In this document: in pieces, positions 25,563 through 34,799 of the stretch | How positions within the stretch are numbered: the first letter of the stretch is position 1 | How the letters are laid out: each line of letters opens with the position of its first letter | Assembly (NCBI RefSeq): GCF_032878955.1 | Contig: NZ_CP043839.1 | Coordinates: forward strand, 3,906,001-3,970,000 | Source of the DNA: Butyricimonas paravirosa | Lineage (GTDB): Bacteria > Bacteroidota > Bacteroidia > Bacteroidales > Marinifilaceae | Length of the DNA stretch: 64,000 nt | Reading direction: 5' to 3' | The notes under the pieces: generated by a model | What the model was told of the DNA's origin: nothing | Seen by the model: the letters and a program-made list of their open reading frames with translations, nothing else | The model's database searches: none | Program-made: the position numbers and the translations under genes

Positions 25563-28217
25563 ATGAGAAAATTATCAGTGAGTTTTTTCTTCATCGTGCT
25601 GTTCCTATTTACCTGTGGCGTGCAGGACGGGTTCGCTCGGAAAAAGAAAAAAGGCGTGAAAGAGGTGGAAAAAGAGACACCTTATCAGAAATTATTCAAA
25701 GGCAAGACCTGCGAAACGGTAAAAGGATTACTGACTATTCATAAGATGGATGGGAAAGTATATTTTGAGATTCCCCGGAATCTGTTGGAGAAAGATATGT
25801 TATTAGGATCAACGATTTCCGAAACGACCAATAATTTGTTCGGGAGCGTGGGAGAGAAACCGACCGATCCCTTGTGCGTGCAGTTTACACAGACGGATTC
25901 GATCATTAGTCTGCGGCAAGTGAATCATGGTTACACGACGGAGTTGGCAAACGTGGCACAACGGATTCGGGAGAGTATGAAACCTGCCGTGATGTACAAT
26001 AGCGGAATATTGGCCTATAACCCGGATAGCACGGCGGTAGTTGTTGAGATGACTGAATTCTTCCTACGGGATGACGAGCAGTTGACTCCTTTCTCTGCAT
26101 ACGCTCCGGCAACTTGGGGCGGGAGATGGATCGTGAAAGAGTTTAAAAAGGATAATTCCCAGTTGGGTCGGATAAAAGCGTTTGAGGATAACGTGAGTGT
26201 ACAGACGTCTTTGAGTTACGAGGTCAATCTGCGGGACGGGAGGTATTATTACATCTATAAACTTCCGTTCACCTCTTTGATGACACGCAGTTTTATTCTC
26301 TTGCCGGAGGAACCGATGCGTCCCCGGATGGCGGACCCTCGTATCGGGATATTTTATCAGGGAGTGTCGGATTTTCGGAATGGGGATTCCGGATTGAAGA
26401 ATATATATTATGCTCAACGCTGGCGGTTGGAGCCGTCGGATGAAACGGCTTTCCGGATGGGGCGGCTTGTGGAACCAAAGAAACCGATTGTTTTTTACGT
26501 GGATAATGCTTTTCCGGAAAGCTGGAAAAAGTATATCAAGGCCGGGGTAGAGGAGTGGAAGGATGCGTTCGAGAAGATCGGTTTTAAGAATGCAATCGTG
26601 GCAAGAGATTTCCCGGTGGATGATCCGGAATTTGACCCGGATAACATGAAGTATTCTTGTGTACGCTATTCTCCTTCACAGGTGGCGAATGCCATGGGCC
26701 CTTCATGGACGGACCCGAGGACCGGGGAGATTCTGAATGCTTCTGTTTATTTGTATCACAATTTGATCCAGTTGGTGCATGATTGGCGTTTCCTGCAGAC
26801 TTCTCCGGCAGACCCGGATGCTCGTAAGGTAATTCTGGATGAGGAGGTATTGGGGGATTGTATCCGTTACGTGGTATCCCATGAAGTGGGGCATTGTTTG
26901 GCGTTAATGCATAATATGTCCGGGTCCGCGGCGATCCCGACAGACTCGTTGCGTTCGCCTTCGTTTACTCAAAAATACGGGACGACGTATTCGATCATGG
27001 ATTATGCCCGGAATAATTATGTCGCTCAACCGGGGGACAAGGAACGAGGAGTGAAACTGACCCCGCCTAAATTGGGTTTGTACGATTATTTCACGATTCA
27101 ATGGCTATATACCCCTCTGTTAGATGCCAAGAGTTCGAAAGAGGAAGTTCCGACATTAAGCCGTTGGATTACGGAGAAGTCGGGAGATCCGGTTTATCGT
27201 TACGGGAAACAACAGATTTCGTCAAGACTGGACCCCAGTTCGGTAGAGGAAGATTTGGGTGACGACGCGGTTAAATCGGCTACTTACGGGGTGAAGAATT
27301 TAAAGTACGTGTTGGCGAATATGGGCGACTGGGTGGCACGGGATGATCCGGACTACACGTTCCAGCAGAATATGTACAATGAAATCGTGTTCCAGTACGT
27401 GCGTTACGTGAATCACGTGTTGCTGAATATCGGGGGAATATATTTGAACGAGCGGTATGATGGGGATGAATTGCCGAGTTACGCGGTGGTTCCGAAAGAG
27501 AGACAGAAACAGGCCGTCGATTTCTTGTTGGGACAAATGAAAGACTTGGCATGGTTGAACGCTCCCGATATGCAGCAGAAATTGCCCCTGATGAGTAATA
27601 TCTCGACCGAGTTGGAAGAGAAAATATTCGGGGCGTTATTATCCCGGAGATGGGCGGTAGCTTTGAGTGCGGTGAAGGATGATAACAAGGATACCTATTC
27701 CACGAGAGAGTTTTTGACACACGTGCAGGACTTCGTTTTTGCTCCTACCCGTCAGGGAAAGACGCTGACCACGCAAGATAAAAAGATGCAGATGGAGATT
27801 TTAAGGCAGATGTTACTCTTCACGGACTTGGGGAAAAAGGGGATGTCCGGGGATCCGTTGTCGCTGGCTGACGGGTGCAAGATGATCGAGGTGCCGGAGC
27901 AAGTGAAGTTGATGAGCCGGGAGCGGTATGGCGAGTTGCCGTTGGAAGTGCTGGGAGGTTTTTCGAACGTGGAGGCGGTACAGCCTTGCGCTGAGGCCCC
28001 CGTGACAAAGTTGCCGTTGAATATGTCGGAAAGACAAGGTTTCGGCTATTGGGTGAACGTGAATTCCAATATGGTGGTCGAACCGTTGGATCATCTGTAT
28101 TTCGATATGTTGAAACGGATTCAGGTGTTACTAAAGAGCAAGGCAAATACGGGATCAGAGGATACCCGCCAGCACTATCGGTTGTTGTTGTACAAGATAG
28201 AACAAGCATTGAAATAG
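25563..28217 (+). CDS. Zinc-dependent metalloprotease, DUF5117/DUF5118 type (active)
   Basis: A secreted metalloprotease of 884 residues. A signal peptide is followed by a basic stretch (RKKKKG). An N-terminal DUF5118-like region starts at TPYQKLFKGKTCETVKGL. A DUF5117-like middle includes LPEEPMRPRMADPRIGIF. The catalytic region has the zinc-binding helix His440-Glu-x2-His444-x5-His450 (SHEVGHCLALMHN), as in metzincin-like proteases, and a downstream YSIMDYARNNYVAQPGD turn with Met. All three zinc ligands and the catalytic Glu are intact. It lies after the PKD-like gene, separated only by a palindromic element, and before a degenerate paralogue. It probably degrades the protein ligand of the locus A receptor (inference). 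Confidence 0.9.
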   Translation: MRKLSVSFFFIVLFLFTCGVQDGFARKKKKGVKEVEKETPYQKLFKGKTCETVKGLLTIHKMDGKVYFEIPRNLLEKDMLLGSTISETTNNLFGSVGEKPTDPLCVQFTQTDSIISLRQVNHGYTTELANVAQRIRESMKPAVMYNSGILAYNPDSTAVVVEMTEFFLRDDEQLTPFSAYAPATWGGRWIVKEFKKDNSQLGRIKAFEDNVSVQTSLSYEVNLRDGRYYYIYKLPFTSLMTRSFILLPEEPMRPRMADPRIGIFYQGVSDFRNGDSGLKNIYYAQRWRLEPSDETAFRMGRLVEPKKPIVFYVDNAFPESWKKYIKAGVEEWKDAFEKIGFKNAIVARDFPVDDPEFDPDNMKYSCVRYSPSQVANAMGPSWTDPRTGEILNASVYLYHNLIQLVHDWRFLQTSPADPDARKVILDEEVLGDCIRYVVSHEVGHCLALMHNMSGSAAIPTDSLRSPSFTQKYGTTYSIMDYARNNYVAQPGDKERGVKLTPPKLGLYDYFTIQWLYTPLLDAKSSKEEVPTLSRWITEKSGDPVYRYGKQQISSRLDPSSVEEDLGDDAVKSATYGVKNLKYVLANMGDWVARDDPDYTFQQNMYNEIVFQYVRYVNHVLLNIGGIYLNERYDGDELPSYAVVPKERQKQAVDFLLGQMKDLAWLNAPDMQQKLPLMSNISTELEEKIFGALLSRRWAVALSAVKDDNKDTYSTREFLTHVQDFVFAPTRQGKTLTTQDKKMQMEILRQMLLFTDLGKKGMSGDPLSLADGCKMIEVPEQVKLMSRERYGELPLEVLGGFSNVEAVQPCAEAPVTKLPLNMSERQGFGYWVNVNSNMVVEPLDHLYFDMLKRIQVLLKSKANTGSEDTRQHYRLLLYKIEQALK

Positions 28218-28244
28218 GTTTGATTTTCTAATACGCGAAAGGAT

Positions 28245-30845
28245 ATGAGAAATATATTATATATCTGTTTTCTTTCTTTTTTCCTGTTCGGTTGGGGGGT
28301 ACAAGGACAAGCGAAGAAAAAGAATAAGGAGAAGAAGGAGACATTGACGGCTTACCAGAAATTATTCAAGGGCAAGCAGGTGAAAACGGCTCGTGGACTG
28401 ATGACGGTTCATAAGATCGGGGATAAAGTGCTGGTCGAGTTCCCGATAAGGTTGTTGGGCAAAGATATGATGCTGACCTCCTCTATCGAGAATATCAGTG
28501 ACAATGGGGAAGGGGTGGTCGGACAGTTTGCCGGATATGGCTTACCGTTCTGTTTTACCCGTTTGGATTCGACCTTGCAGGCCCGGATATTCCTGATCGA
28601 TAAACCTCTGAATAATAGTTTGGAGACAAATTGGAATGAGTCCATCGAGCGATCGAATGCCGGGGGAGTGTATGGCACGTTTAAAATAAAGGCTTATACC
28701 CCGGATAGCTCGGCAGTTGTGGTGGATATGACTCCTTTATTCATGGAGTATTCCCCGTACACGACCCCGTTTACGGCTATCGGGGGAAATTCTTTCTTTG
28801 GACTGATTTCCCGGGAGCATGAGTATAAAAAGGAGTGTTCAATGTTGAAAGACGTTGACGCTTTCGATAATAATATCATGGTGACGTGTGAGCTGGGATT
28901 TATCGAGAACCAGTATCTGTTCGGGGCTTTTAAGGTGATTCCCGGGGACGTGAAAGTTTCCGTGACGACGAATAAGATGTTGATGTTGTTGCCGGAAGAA
29001 CCCATGCGTCCCCGCTTGGCCGATCCCCGGCTGGGAGTCTCTTTCATGGAGGTTTCGCAGGTCGAGAATGACCGGAAGGGGTTGAAATCCACGTTTTACA
29101 CGAAACGTTGGCGGGTGGAACCGGTAGATGAGGCCGCTCATCGCCGGGGAGAAATGGTCGAGGTGAAGAAACCGATCGTGTTTTACATGGACACGCTGAT
29201 GCCCAAGGAGTGGCAGCCTTATATTAAAGAGGGGATCGAGGCGTGGAATGAGGCTTTCGAGAAGATAGGTTTTAAGGATGTGGTACGGGTGATGGATTTC
29301 CCGAAAGATGATCCGGATTTTAATGCCAACAATATAAAGTATTCCACGATCAGGTATGCCCCGTTGTGGCTTGATATACAGAATTCGATGCACGTGGACC
29401 CTCGTACGGGGGAGATCCTGAACGCCTCTCTTTATATTTATGACGGGTTGGTGTCCGGGTTGAAGACGAACCGGATGTTGACGACTATGGCAACTGATCC
29501 GAGTGTTCGGACAACTCGTTTCTCTGAAGAAATGATCGGGGAGCTGATCCGTGTGGAGGTTATGCGGGAGGCGGGAATTAATCTGGGTCTGGTCTATAAC
29601 GCGGGAGCATCTGCCGTGTACCCGGTTGATTCGTTACGTTCCCCGTCTTTCACCCGGGAGCATGGTTTGAGCCCTTCCGTGATGGATTATGTGCCGTGTA
29701 ACTATATTGCCCAACCGGGGGACGTGGAAAAGGGCGTGAGGATGGTTCCCGGGGGATTGGGAGAATACGATTATTACGTGATCAGGTGGTTGTATGAACC
29801 GATTCAGACGGCCTCTATGCCGAAAGATGAGTTTGCAACCTTGGATCGTTGGATTCGGGAGGGACGGACAAATCCGAAGTATCGTTTCGGGAAAGTGCCT
29901 TATTATTACTATGATCCCCGTTGTTTTACCGGAGACTTGGGAGATGATCATTTGAAGGCTTTGGCGTATGCCGTGAATAATTTGAAGATAGCGGTTCGGA
30001 ATTTCTATGACTGGTATGCCGAGGGGGATGAAGACCTGAGCTTGAGAAGTCAGTTGTATAACTCGTTACGCGGTCAGTTGCAAAAGCGGATCAACGATGT
30101 GTCGGTGAATCTAGGTGGTTTTTATCAGATGGAGGCTTTCTCCACGGAGGAGGAGCCGAGTTACGTGGTTGTACCCGGGGCGATACAGAAAGCGGCCGTG
30201 AAATGTATGATCGATATGGCGAAAGACCTTGCTTGGTTGGAAAACAAGGCGATTGAGAAGAAGTTGGAGATTCGAAACTCCAATGTGGACCAAATTCGGA
30301 GTTTTATCCTGGGGACTTTAACGTTCCGGTTGAAGTACGTGGCTCTTGGGGCTGAGAAGGGCGGGGATTATTCGTTAGCCGAGTATGTCGAGGATATTTA
30401 CAGGAACGTGTGGGACGGGACGTTGAAGAATCGTCCTTTGGAGAAGTACGAGATGGATTTGCAGAAGGAGTTCTTGGGTAGCGTGGTGGCATCCTCCACG
30501 ATCGCAACAACGGCGGGTAATTTTACTCCGAGAAGGGGGATTGCTATGGCTGGTCATGAAGGGGCGATTGTACCGGAGACGATTGATCGCAAGCAGTTAG
30601 ATTTGATACGAGAACAACTTGCTGTTTTGCCGGAGAAAGGGATGAGTCCGGAAGAACGGAGTGGGTTTTATCCCACGATGCAGGTGGTGATGCCGGGTGA
30701 TTATATCCCGGTGAATTACTATTTCGATCTGTTGTTCAAAATTCAAGATTTGTTGAAAGGAGCGGTGACGAAGAGTTCCGGGGAAACAAAATTGCATTAC
30801 GAGTATTTGCTGTATAAGATTAATAAGATGTTAGCTAACAAGTAA
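28245..30845 (+). CDS. Metalloprotease paralogue with destroyed zinc site (pseudoenzyme)
   Basis: An 866-residue paralogue of the preceding protease with the same order of segments: TAYQKLFKGKQVKTARGL, LPEEPMRPRLADPRLGVSF, and DSLRSPSF followed by a VMDY...NYIAQPGD turn. Aligning backwards from DSLRSPSF, the zinc helix of the upstream protein is replaced here by REAGINLGLVYN (residues 441-452). His to Arg441, His to Ile445 and His to Tyr451, while the Glu remains at 442. The frame is open throughout and the rest is well conserved, so it is a maintained protein rather than a decaying gene. It likely acts as a binding, regulatory or dimer partner of the active enzyme. It starts 27 bases after the active gene's stop. 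Confidence 0.88.
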   Translation: MRNILYICFLSFFLFGWGVQGQAKKKNKEKKETLTAYQKLFKGKQVKTARGLMTVHKIGDKVLVEFPIRLLGKDMMLTSSIENISDNGEGVVGQFAGYGLPFCFTRLDSTLQARIFLIDKPLNNSLETNWNESIERSNAGGVYGTFKIKAYTPDSSAVVVDMTPLFMEYSPYTTPFTAIGGNSFFGLISREHEYKKECSMLKDVDAFDNNIMVTCELGFIENQYLFGAFKVIPGDVKVSVTTNKMLMLLPEEPMRPRLADPRLGVSFMEVSQVENDRKGLKSTFYTKRWRVEPVDEAAHRRGEMVEVKKPIVFYMDTLMPKEWQPYIKEGIEAWNEAFEKIGFKDVVRVMDFPKDDPDFNANNIKYSTIRYAPLWLDIQNSMHVDPRTGEILNASLYIYDGLVSGLKTNRMLTTMATDPSVRTTRFSEEMIGELIRVEVMREAGINLGLVYNAGASAVYPVDSLRSPSFTREHGLSPSVMDYVPCNYIAQPGDVEKGVRMVPGGLGEYDYYVIRWLYEPIQTASMPKDEFATLDRWIREGRTNPKYRFGKVPYYYYDPRCFTGDLGDDHLKALAYAVNNLKIAVRNFYDWYAEGDEDLSLRSQLYNSLRGQLQKRINDVSVNLGGFYQMEAFSTEEEPSYVVVPGAIQKAAVKCMIDMAKDLAWLENKAIEKKLEIRNSNVDQIRSFILGTLTFRLKYVALGAEKGGDYSLAEYVEDIYRNVWDGTLKNRPLEKYEMDLQKEFLGSVVASSTIATTAGNFTPRRGIAMAGHEGAIVPETIDRKQLDLIREQLAVLPEKGMSPEERSGFYPTMQVVMPGDYIPVNYYFDLLFKIQDLLKGAVTKSSGETKLHYEYLLYKINKMLANK

Positions 30846-30852
30846 AAGAAGA

Positions 30853-30999
30853 GGGGGCTGAAAAAGTCTGTTCGGGAACGACTACCTCCCCTAGCCCCTC
30901 CTTACACAGGAGGGGAAACCGCTTGGTAATCAACTCTCCCCCTGTGTAAGGGGGAGTTGGAGGGGGTAGTTTTACTAGATGAGACTTTCGGGCAACCCC
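30853..30999. repeat. Palindromic intergenic element 3
   Basis: Outer arms GGGGGCTGAAAAAGTCT (30853-30869) and AGACTTTCGGGCAACCCC (30982-30999). The centre contains AAACCGCTTGGTAATCA and CTCCCCCTGTGTAAGGGGG, nearly identical to element 1. It separates the protease pair from the ABC transporter genes. Confidence 0.88.
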
Positions 31000-31036
31000 G
31001 TGGTTTGTGTGTATTGTATGAATTTAAAATAAATGT

Positions 31037-31957
31037 ATGGAAGAATCTATTGTAAAAGTGGAGCATTTATCTCATCGTTACAGTATTCAATGGGCGATTC
31101 GGGATATTAATATTGAAATTACGCGAAATGGCATTTACGGGTTACTAGGCTCCAACGGGGCAGGAAAGTCAACCACGATGAACATTATTTGTGGCGTGTT
31201 GAAACAGACGGAGGGGGAGGTGTATATTAAGGGAATTAATTTACGGGAGAATCCGGTAGAGGCCAAAAAGCATTTGGGCTTTTTACCGCAGAAACCGCCC
31301 CTGCATATGGATTTGACGGTGGAGGAGTATTTGGTGCATTGTGCCAATATGCGGCTAATTCCCGCTCATGAGGTTCAAGGGGCCGTGAAAGACGTGATGG
31401 GGCGTTGTGGAATTTCCCATTTCAGTCGGCGATTGATCAGGAACTTGTCGGGAGGGTACCAACAACGATTGGGTATAGCACAGGCCATCATTCATAATCC
31501 GGATTTCGTGGTGTTGGATGAACCGACAAACGGGCTCGACCCGAACCAGATCGTGGAGATCCGGGAACTGATCCGGGAGATCGCGGTGGACCGAACCGTG
31601 ATTCTATCTACACATATTCTTTCTGAGGTACAGGCAACTTGTGATTATATCCGGATGATCGAGGAGGGGCAGGTGGTCTTTGCCGGTACGGTGGATGAGT
31701 TTGATAATTATATTGTTCCCAATACGTTATTTGTGTCGTTAATAGCCGCACCACCGGTAGAGATGATCCGGAAAATTCCGGGTGTGGTTGCCGTGGAAGA
31801 ACTGGGCGGATCGAAGTTCCGGATTCAGTTTTCGGATGCGCTGGAAGCAACGGAACGTTTGGTCGAGGCCAGCGTGACAAAAGGGTGGCGATTAGTCGAA
31901 ATCCGTCAGGAAAAGAGCTCCTTGGATGAGATTTTTGCTGAATTATCAAAGAAATAA
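31037..31957 (+). CDS. ABC transporter ATP-binding protein, GldA-like
   Basis: ATPase subunit of 306 residues for an ABC-2 type exporter. Walker A is GSNGAGKST, the Q-loop sits in FLPQKPPLHMDL, the signature is LSGGYQQR, Walker B is FVVLDEPTNGLDP, and the H-loop is ILSTHILSE. The C-terminal extension (about 215-306) is the one seen in GldA/CcmA-type proteins. It is paired with the downstream fused permease, 21 bases apart. GldA homologues occur in non-gliding Bacteroidales, where the substrate is unknown. No gliding genes are seen here. Confidence 0.9.
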   Translation: MEESIVKVEHLSHRYSIQWAIRDINIEITRNGIYGLLGSNGAGKSTTMNIICGVLKQTEGEVYIKGINLRENPVEAKKHLGFLPQKPPLHMDLTVEEYLVHCANMRLIPAHEVQGAVKDVMGRCGISHFSRRLIRNLSGGYQQRLGIAQAIIHNPDFVVLDEPTNGLDPNQIVEIRELIREIAVDRTVILSTHILSEVQATCDYIRMIEEGQVVFAGTVDEFDNYIVPNTLFVSLIAAPPVEMIRKIPGVVAVEELGGSKFRIQFSDALEATERLVEASVTKGWRLVEIRQEKSSLDEIFAELSKK

Positions 31958-31978
31958 TGACTAAAAACAGATAACGAG

Positions 31979-34273
31979 ATGAAGACAATATATAAAATAG
32001 CCCGCACGGAGTTACAAACCTTGTTTTACTCTCCGATCGCGTGGTTGATTCTGGTGATATTCACCTTTCAAGCGAGTATGGCGTTCACGAACGGCTTGGC
32101 GGGTAACGTGAGAAGTCAGGAATTGGGGTACGGGCTTTACAACGTGACGATGGGCGTCTTTGCCGGATGGCGGGGGATGTTTATCGCGATGCAACAATAC
32201 TTGTATCTTTATATTCCGTTGTTGACCATGGGGTTGATGAGCCGGGAATTGAGTAGCGGATCGATCAAGTTGCTGTACTCTTCCCCGGTTACCAATACGC
32301 AGATTATTTTGGGAAAATATCTTTCTATGATGATCTATAACTTGGTGTTGATGTGTATTCTGGCCGTGTACCTTGTATTTGCCGCTATTACTATAAAATC
32401 GGCAGATGTTCCCTTGATACTTTCCGGTATGCTCGGGCTTTACTTGCTCGTGTGCGCGTACGCCGCGATCGGGTTATTCATGTCGAGCATTACTTCCTAT
32501 CAGGTCGTGGCAGCCATGGGAACCTTGGCGGTGTTGGCGGTGCTGAACTTCGTGGGGGATATGTGGCAGGATATTGATTTCGTGCGTGATATAACGTATT
32601 GGCTGGCGATTAACGGTCGGGCGCAGGAGTTTATTAACGGTTTGATTTGTAGCGAGGATGTACTCTACTTTGTGATCGTGGTGGCGTTGTTTCTTTTCCT
32701 TTCAATTATCCGCTTGCAGTCCCGGAGGCAGAAGACGACGTGGATGACGACCGTCGGGAAATACGGGAGTGTTATCGTGATCGCGATGTTGTTGGGATAT
32801 ATGACTTCCCGGCCGAAGCTGATGTGTTTTTATGACACGACAGCCACGAAACAACGGACGCTGACTCCTAATAGTCAGAATATCGTGGCCCGGATGGACG
32901 GGGGCTTGACGATGACGACTTTCGTGAATATCTTGGAGGAGAACTATTGGGCCGGATTGCCCCGTAGCGTGAACGATGATCTGCGACGTTTCAAGATGTA
33001 CACCCGCTTTAAGCCGGAAATTAAAATGAAATACGTCTATTATTACGATAAGGCGAAGAATCCGGAACTGGATAAGGCTTATCCCAATTTGTCCGACCGG
33101 GAGCGAATGTTGAAACGTGCTGAAATCTGGAATTTGGATTCCAATATGTTTATGCGCCCGGAAGAGGTGAGAAAGATAGCTGATCTCGGACCGGAAGGGA
33201 ATCGTTTCGTACGGTTGCTGGAACGGGACAACGGGGAGAAGACATTCTTGCGGATATTCGATGACATTCAGCGTTTTCCCTTCGAGACGGAAATCTCTGC
33301 CGCCTTCAAGCGGTTGGTGATGGAATTGCCTCTTGTCGGTTTCGTGAAAGGGCACGGGGAAAGGGATTGTATTCGGGAAGGAGACCGGGACTACAATCGT
33401 TTCGCTCAAGATAAACTGTTCCGCTATTCTTTGGTTAATCAAGGTTTTGACTTTACAGAAGTGACATTGGATAAGCCGATCCCGGAACAGGTGGATATTA
33501 TCGTGATTGCGGACATGAGAAACCCGATGACGGCGGATGAACGAGCAAATTTGGATGCTTATATCGCCCGCGGAGGGAATCTGTTGATCGCCGGGGAACC
33601 TCGTCGTCAGGAGTTTATGAACCCGTTGGTGGAATCTTTCGGAGTGCGGTTTATGCCGGGGCGCTTGGTGAAGAAGAGCGAGCATTTCCAGCCCGATTTT
33701 ATTATCGCCACGCCGACCAAGGAGGCCGGAGAGTTTTCCTATATCTTCAACCAGATGATTCGTCGGGAATACGTGGTGACCATGCCGGGTACGACAGGGT
33801 TGGAGTGTTTCGCGGATAAAGGATTTTCTATCACGCCTTTATTCGTGAGCGACACGATCGGCAGTTGGAATGAATTGGAAACGGTTGATTTCTTAGATGA
33901 TACGGTTTCTCTTAATCCTTCGATAGGAGAAGTTGAGCGTTCGTATGTCACGGCTTTGGCGATGTCCCGTCCGATGGGAGGGAAAGAACAACGCATTATT
34001 ATCTTGGGTGATGCGGATTGCCTGAGTAACGGGGAAATCAGTATCGGGCGTAAGGATGTTGCTGCAGCAAACTACTCTTTAATATCCGGTTCTTTCTTCT
34101 GGTTATCCAATGAAGAGGTACCGATTGACGTGCGCCGTCCTACCCCGCCTGATAATAAAGTGTACGTGAGCATGGATTGGATGTATTTCTGGAAAGTGGT
34201 ACTCATGGGTGTTTGGCCCGGTCTGTTAGCTTTCTGGGCGATCTTTATATGGATTAGGAGACGAGGGCGATAA
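31979..34273 (+). CDS. Fused ABC-2 permease and GldG-like protein
   Basis: A membrane protein of 764 residues joining two parts that are separate in Flavobacterium (GldF and GldG). Residues 1-240 form an ABC-2 permease with about six helices (PIAWLILVIFTFQASMAF, PLLTMGLMSRELSSGSIKLLYSSPV). After a further helix near 262-277, a large soluble domain follows (LTPNSQNIVARMDGGLTMTTFVN, VDIIVIADMRNPMTADERANLDAYIARGG), typical of GldG/ABC_transp_aux. It ends with a final membrane helix (VVLMGVWPGLLAFWAIFIW). With the GldA-like ATPase it forms a complete transporter. Its position after the protease pair hints at a link, but a palindromic element lies between. Confidence 0.88.
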   Translation: MKTIYKIARTELQTLFYSPIAWLILVIFTFQASMAFTNGLAGNVRSQELGYGLYNVTMGVFAGWRGMFIAMQQYLYLYIPLLTMGLMSRELSSGSIKLLYSSPVTNTQIILGKYLSMMIYNLVLMCILAVYLVFAAITIKSADVPLILSGMLGLYLLVCAYAAIGLFMSSITSYQVVAAMGTLAVLAVLNFVGDMWQDIDFVRDITYWLAINGRAQEFINGLICSEDVLYFVIVVALFLFLSIIRLQSRRQKTTWMTTVGKYGSVIVIAMLLGYMTSRPKLMCFYDTTATKQRTLTPNSQNIVARMDGGLTMTTFVNILEENYWAGLPRSVNDDLRRFKMYTRFKPEIKMKYVYYYDKAKNPELDKAYPNLSDRERMLKRAEIWNLDSNMFMRPEEVRKIADLGPEGNRFVRLLERDNGEKTFLRIFDDIQRFPFETEISAAFKRLVMELPLVGFVKGHGERDCIREGDRDYNRFAQDKLFRYSLVNQGFDFTEVTLDKPIPEQVDIIVIADMRNPMTADERANLDAYIARGGNLLIAGEPRRQEFMNPLVESFGVRFMPGRLVKKSEHFQPDFIIATPTKEAGEFSYIFNQMIRREYVVTMPGTTGLECFADKGFSITPLFVSDTIGSWNELETVDFLDDTVSLNPSIGEVERSYVTALAMSRPMGGKEQRIIILGDADCLSNGEISIGRKDVAAANYSLISGSFFWLSNEEVPIDVRRPTPPDNKVYVSMDWMYFWKVVLMGVWPGLLAFWAIFIWIRRRGR

Positions 34274-34292
34274 ATAGAAGTGAAAATTTAGT

Positions 34293-34605
34293 GGGGATAT
34301 CCAAAAAGTCATTTTTTAACTCCCTCCCCCCTTCGGGGTATTGAGCCTGCAAGCAGTCTCGAATCGGCTCTCGCTCGACAGACAACGAGTAAACTCTCTG
34401 TCTGTTCTCGCTTACTCGCCGATTTCCCTCTATAAACAGAGGGAGAGCTGAAATGCTCTCTGTATTCGGGGATAGTCACCAGCTCCTCCTCTGTTCTCCC
34501 TCCCCATCCCCCCTTCGGGGTACTTCCCCTCAGGCAGGGGAAGAAAGAGGTGGCACGAAGTGACGGAGGAGTTTTTTGAAATAAAATGACTTTTTGGGCA
34601 ACCCC
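34293..34605. repeat. Palindromic intergenic element 4 (nested, longest copy)
   Basis: Outer arms GGGGATATCCAAAAAGTC (34293 on) and AAAATGACTTTTTGGGCAACCCC (34583-34605). At 313 bases it is the longest copy. A segment at about 34341-34424 (TGAGCCTGCAAGCAGTCTCG... with CAGACAGAGAG-type inverted arms) is absent from the other copies and looks like an insertion into the element. A second TTCGGGGTA module is duplicated near 34510-34531. Confidence 0.85.
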
Positions 34606-34799
34606 GTGAGTTTTCCTGTTGTGTTGGGATATCCCGGTTCTTTCCGGGGTATCCCTTAATTTTTTACTATTAATTTTATGTCATAAATTGAGTCGGATCG
34701 TGAATAATTTGTAGGTTAATGGGCTTTAAAAACATCAATAAATGCTATATTTACGACCTCTATTTTGTGTAAAGTGTTTAAATTGTAAAAGTGTTTATT
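34606..34799. other. Leader region of fucosidase gene
   Basis: Contains a short GGGGTATCCC hairpin (about 34628-34655, GGGATATCCC...GGGGTATCCC) that may end upstream transcription, and a TATATTTA -7-like element at 34746-34753. No gene is visible. Confidence 0.4.

Noticed and set aside
28245..30845. Calling the second metalloprotease a pseudogene
   Set aside because: The frame is open over 866 codons, the start and signal peptide are intact and flanking motifs are conserved, so a maintained pseudoenzyme fits better than a decaying gene.
32702..33685. A 327-codon open frame on the minus strand
   Set aside because: Antisense to the GldG-like part of the permease gene; low-complexity His/Arg-rich translation without start signals.
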